From Prorocentrum cordatum (Eukaryota > Sar > Dinophyceae > Prorocentrales > Prorocentraceae): a stretch of 64,000 bases of DNA. Where the stretch lies: positions 237,768 through 301,767 of the forward strand of contig CAUYUJ010021693.1 of the NCBI GenBank assembly GCA_963575745.1. Direction: 5' to 3'. Positions 62,890 through 64,000 of this stretch are shown one piece after another. A model generated the notes under the pieces. That model made no database searches. It had not been told where the DNA came from and worked only from the letters and a program-made list of their open reading frames with translations. Within the stretch, counting starts at the first letter, position 1. Every line of letters starts with the position of its first letter. The position numbers were made by a program, and so were the translations under genes.

Positions 62890-63743
62890 CAACACCACAT
62901 AATGGTTGGGACAAATCCAGCACGTTGCTACCCCAGGACGGTAGCAAAGGGAAGTTGTTGGTTCGTGTATCTGTGAATTCCCATGAATTCGAAAACCATC
63001 AATTCACGATCAACTGCGTCGACTTCGATGGAACCGACTCGTTCGCGATCAGGGACGACGCGCAAAAGGCCATAGAACGATGGGCGACTCCGAGGTTTCG
63101 AATTCCGGACTGCGGCGCCAGGTTTTACCAGGCCAAGAAGAAGACCACCCAAGCTGACGACGATGCAAAACAGGCCCTCTGCGAGTCAATCATGGGGGCC
63201 GCCGCGGGCGCGGCGAGCGACGAGTTCAGAGCGATGCGGCTTGTTAGCGGGGCCGCCACGAGCGACTTCGTCAACGAGACCCTACTGCCGAACGTCATCT
63301 TGCACGGCGAAGACCCCGCCCGTGCCAGCGGCAGGTCTCTGAAGGCATGGCAGCGCGAACCGTGCTTGAACGACGTCTTTGACGCGTTCGTCTTGGGGCC
63401 CGACAGCGCCCCAAAACTGATCGAGAACGCCCCGGATATTTCGAGGGAGTTTTCGCAGCGAGCGCAGGCCATGGAGTCCAACGAGATCGCGGGCAAGCGC
63501 ATCAACAACACGAAGAGCGTGAAGCCTCGTTTCAACAGTGCCCAAGCACCGCTCTCACGGAGCATCTTCTACATGGACGCGATCATCGCCCTTGCCGTTG
63601 AACTGTCAGCAAATCGCTCTGGCGAGCCTACGGGGCTTTCCCAGCAGCTCTTGCCCAACACCAGCGAGGGGAAACTGGCCCAGGCAGCCATGATGGCCGA
63701 CGCAGGAGACGAATCAGCACAAGTGACGAGGCAGCGGGGATGA
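62890..63743 (+). CDS. ORF5, unknown protein or last exon (~284 aa)
   Basis: Unrecognised. The frame is open from within satellite E (62781), but protein-like composition starts near 62890; no good ATG, so this may be a 3' exon. Visible parts: LVRVSVNSHEFENHQFTINC, VDFDGTDSFAIRDDAQKAI, then an Ala-rich helical stretch (CESIMGAAAGAASDEFRAM), NETLLPNVILHGEDPARASG and a C-terminal segment with SRSIFYMDAIIALAVELS. Third positions are G/C-rich as in ORFs 1-4. Stop at 63741-63743. No membrane segment or metal-binding motif. Same strand as ORFs 1-4, separated from them by satellite E. Confidence 0.6.
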
Positions 63744-63769
63744 CAAACAACCCGCGTAGCGGAGGAAAG

Positions 63770-63794
63770 GAGGGCAAAGGAATGATTAGGGGGA

Positions 63795-63825
<31 letters not shown>

Positions 63826-63960
63826 GAGGAGGAGGAGGAGAAGGAGGGGGGAGGAGCAGGAGGAGGAGGAGGAGGAGGAGGAGGAGGCGGAGGAGGGGGA
63901 TGAGGAGGAGGAGGAGAAGGAGGAGGGGGGAGGGAGGAGGAGGAGATAGGGCGGATGACG
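63770..63960. repeat. (GGA)n microsatellite
   Basis: GGA repeat with AAG and GGGG interruptions starting soon after the ORF5 stop. Confidence 0.92.
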
Positions 63961-64000
63961 GAGGAATAGGGAGGGAGGGAGGGGGGGGAAGGGCAAGGGG

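Overview
This window looks like nuclear DNA of a dinoflagellate. That is inference: the window has no rRNA, tRNA or household gene to prove it. The reasons are a GC-rich background full of micro-, mini- and satellite DNA, two decayed retrotransposons (a LINE and a DIRS/PAT-like tyrosine-recombinase element), a decayed gene that resembles, from memory only, a multicopy family of dinoflagellate genomes, and a row of compact same-strand reading frames at the right end. No spliced-leader sequence was recognised. Most of the window is repeat. Because many repeat units are multiples of 3 or lack stop codons, long open frames are common and mostly meaningless.

Layout. 0.5-5.1 kb: degenerate CCAAGA repeats, a 1.1 kb ATC array and a GGGACACC minisatellite. 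6.7-10.3 kb: a decayed minus-strand LINE with endonuclease and reverse transcriptase motifs. 12.7-13.9 kb: satellite element A. 15-19 kb and 20.7-21.4 kb: CCAAGA arrays in the opposite orientation, with three GC-hairpin elements and a 0.7 kb duplication that brackets satellite element B (19.4-20.65 kb). 21.5-33.8 kb: a mosaic of a 42-bp satellite, an 80-bp satellite, an array with a ~10.5-bp unit, C-rich minisatellites and large duplicated blocks, with two frameshifted gene candidates (23.1 and 27.3 kb). 34.1-36.05 kb: a decayed unknown gene split by a G-rich tract. 36-40 kb: very GC-rich DNA with a possible degenerate minus-strand coding region. 40.9-43.2 kb: satellite elements C and D, head to head. 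46.6-52.5 kb: a decayed minus-strand YR retrotransposon (gag-like, RT, RNase H, tyrosine recombinase) with split direct repeats. 52.5-53.8 kb: C-rich minisatellite. 57.2-63.7 kb: five plus-strand candidate coding units, interrupted by satellite element E (61.0-62.9 kb).

Main points. (1) The five satellite arrays are one family. Three begin with the same ~50-bp leader and four end with the same terminal monomer type followed at once by a purine or GAT microsatellite, so they look like composite insertions. (2) Two unrelated degenerate repeat families, which together fill several kilobases, both have a spacing of about 10.5 bp, the DNA helical repeat. (3) The YR retrotransposon keeps an A1-genes-B1-A2-B2 repeat layout. 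(4) The motif TCAG is very enriched on one strand across the two gene candidates at 23 and 27 kb. No function can be assigned to the host-type genes from sequence alone.
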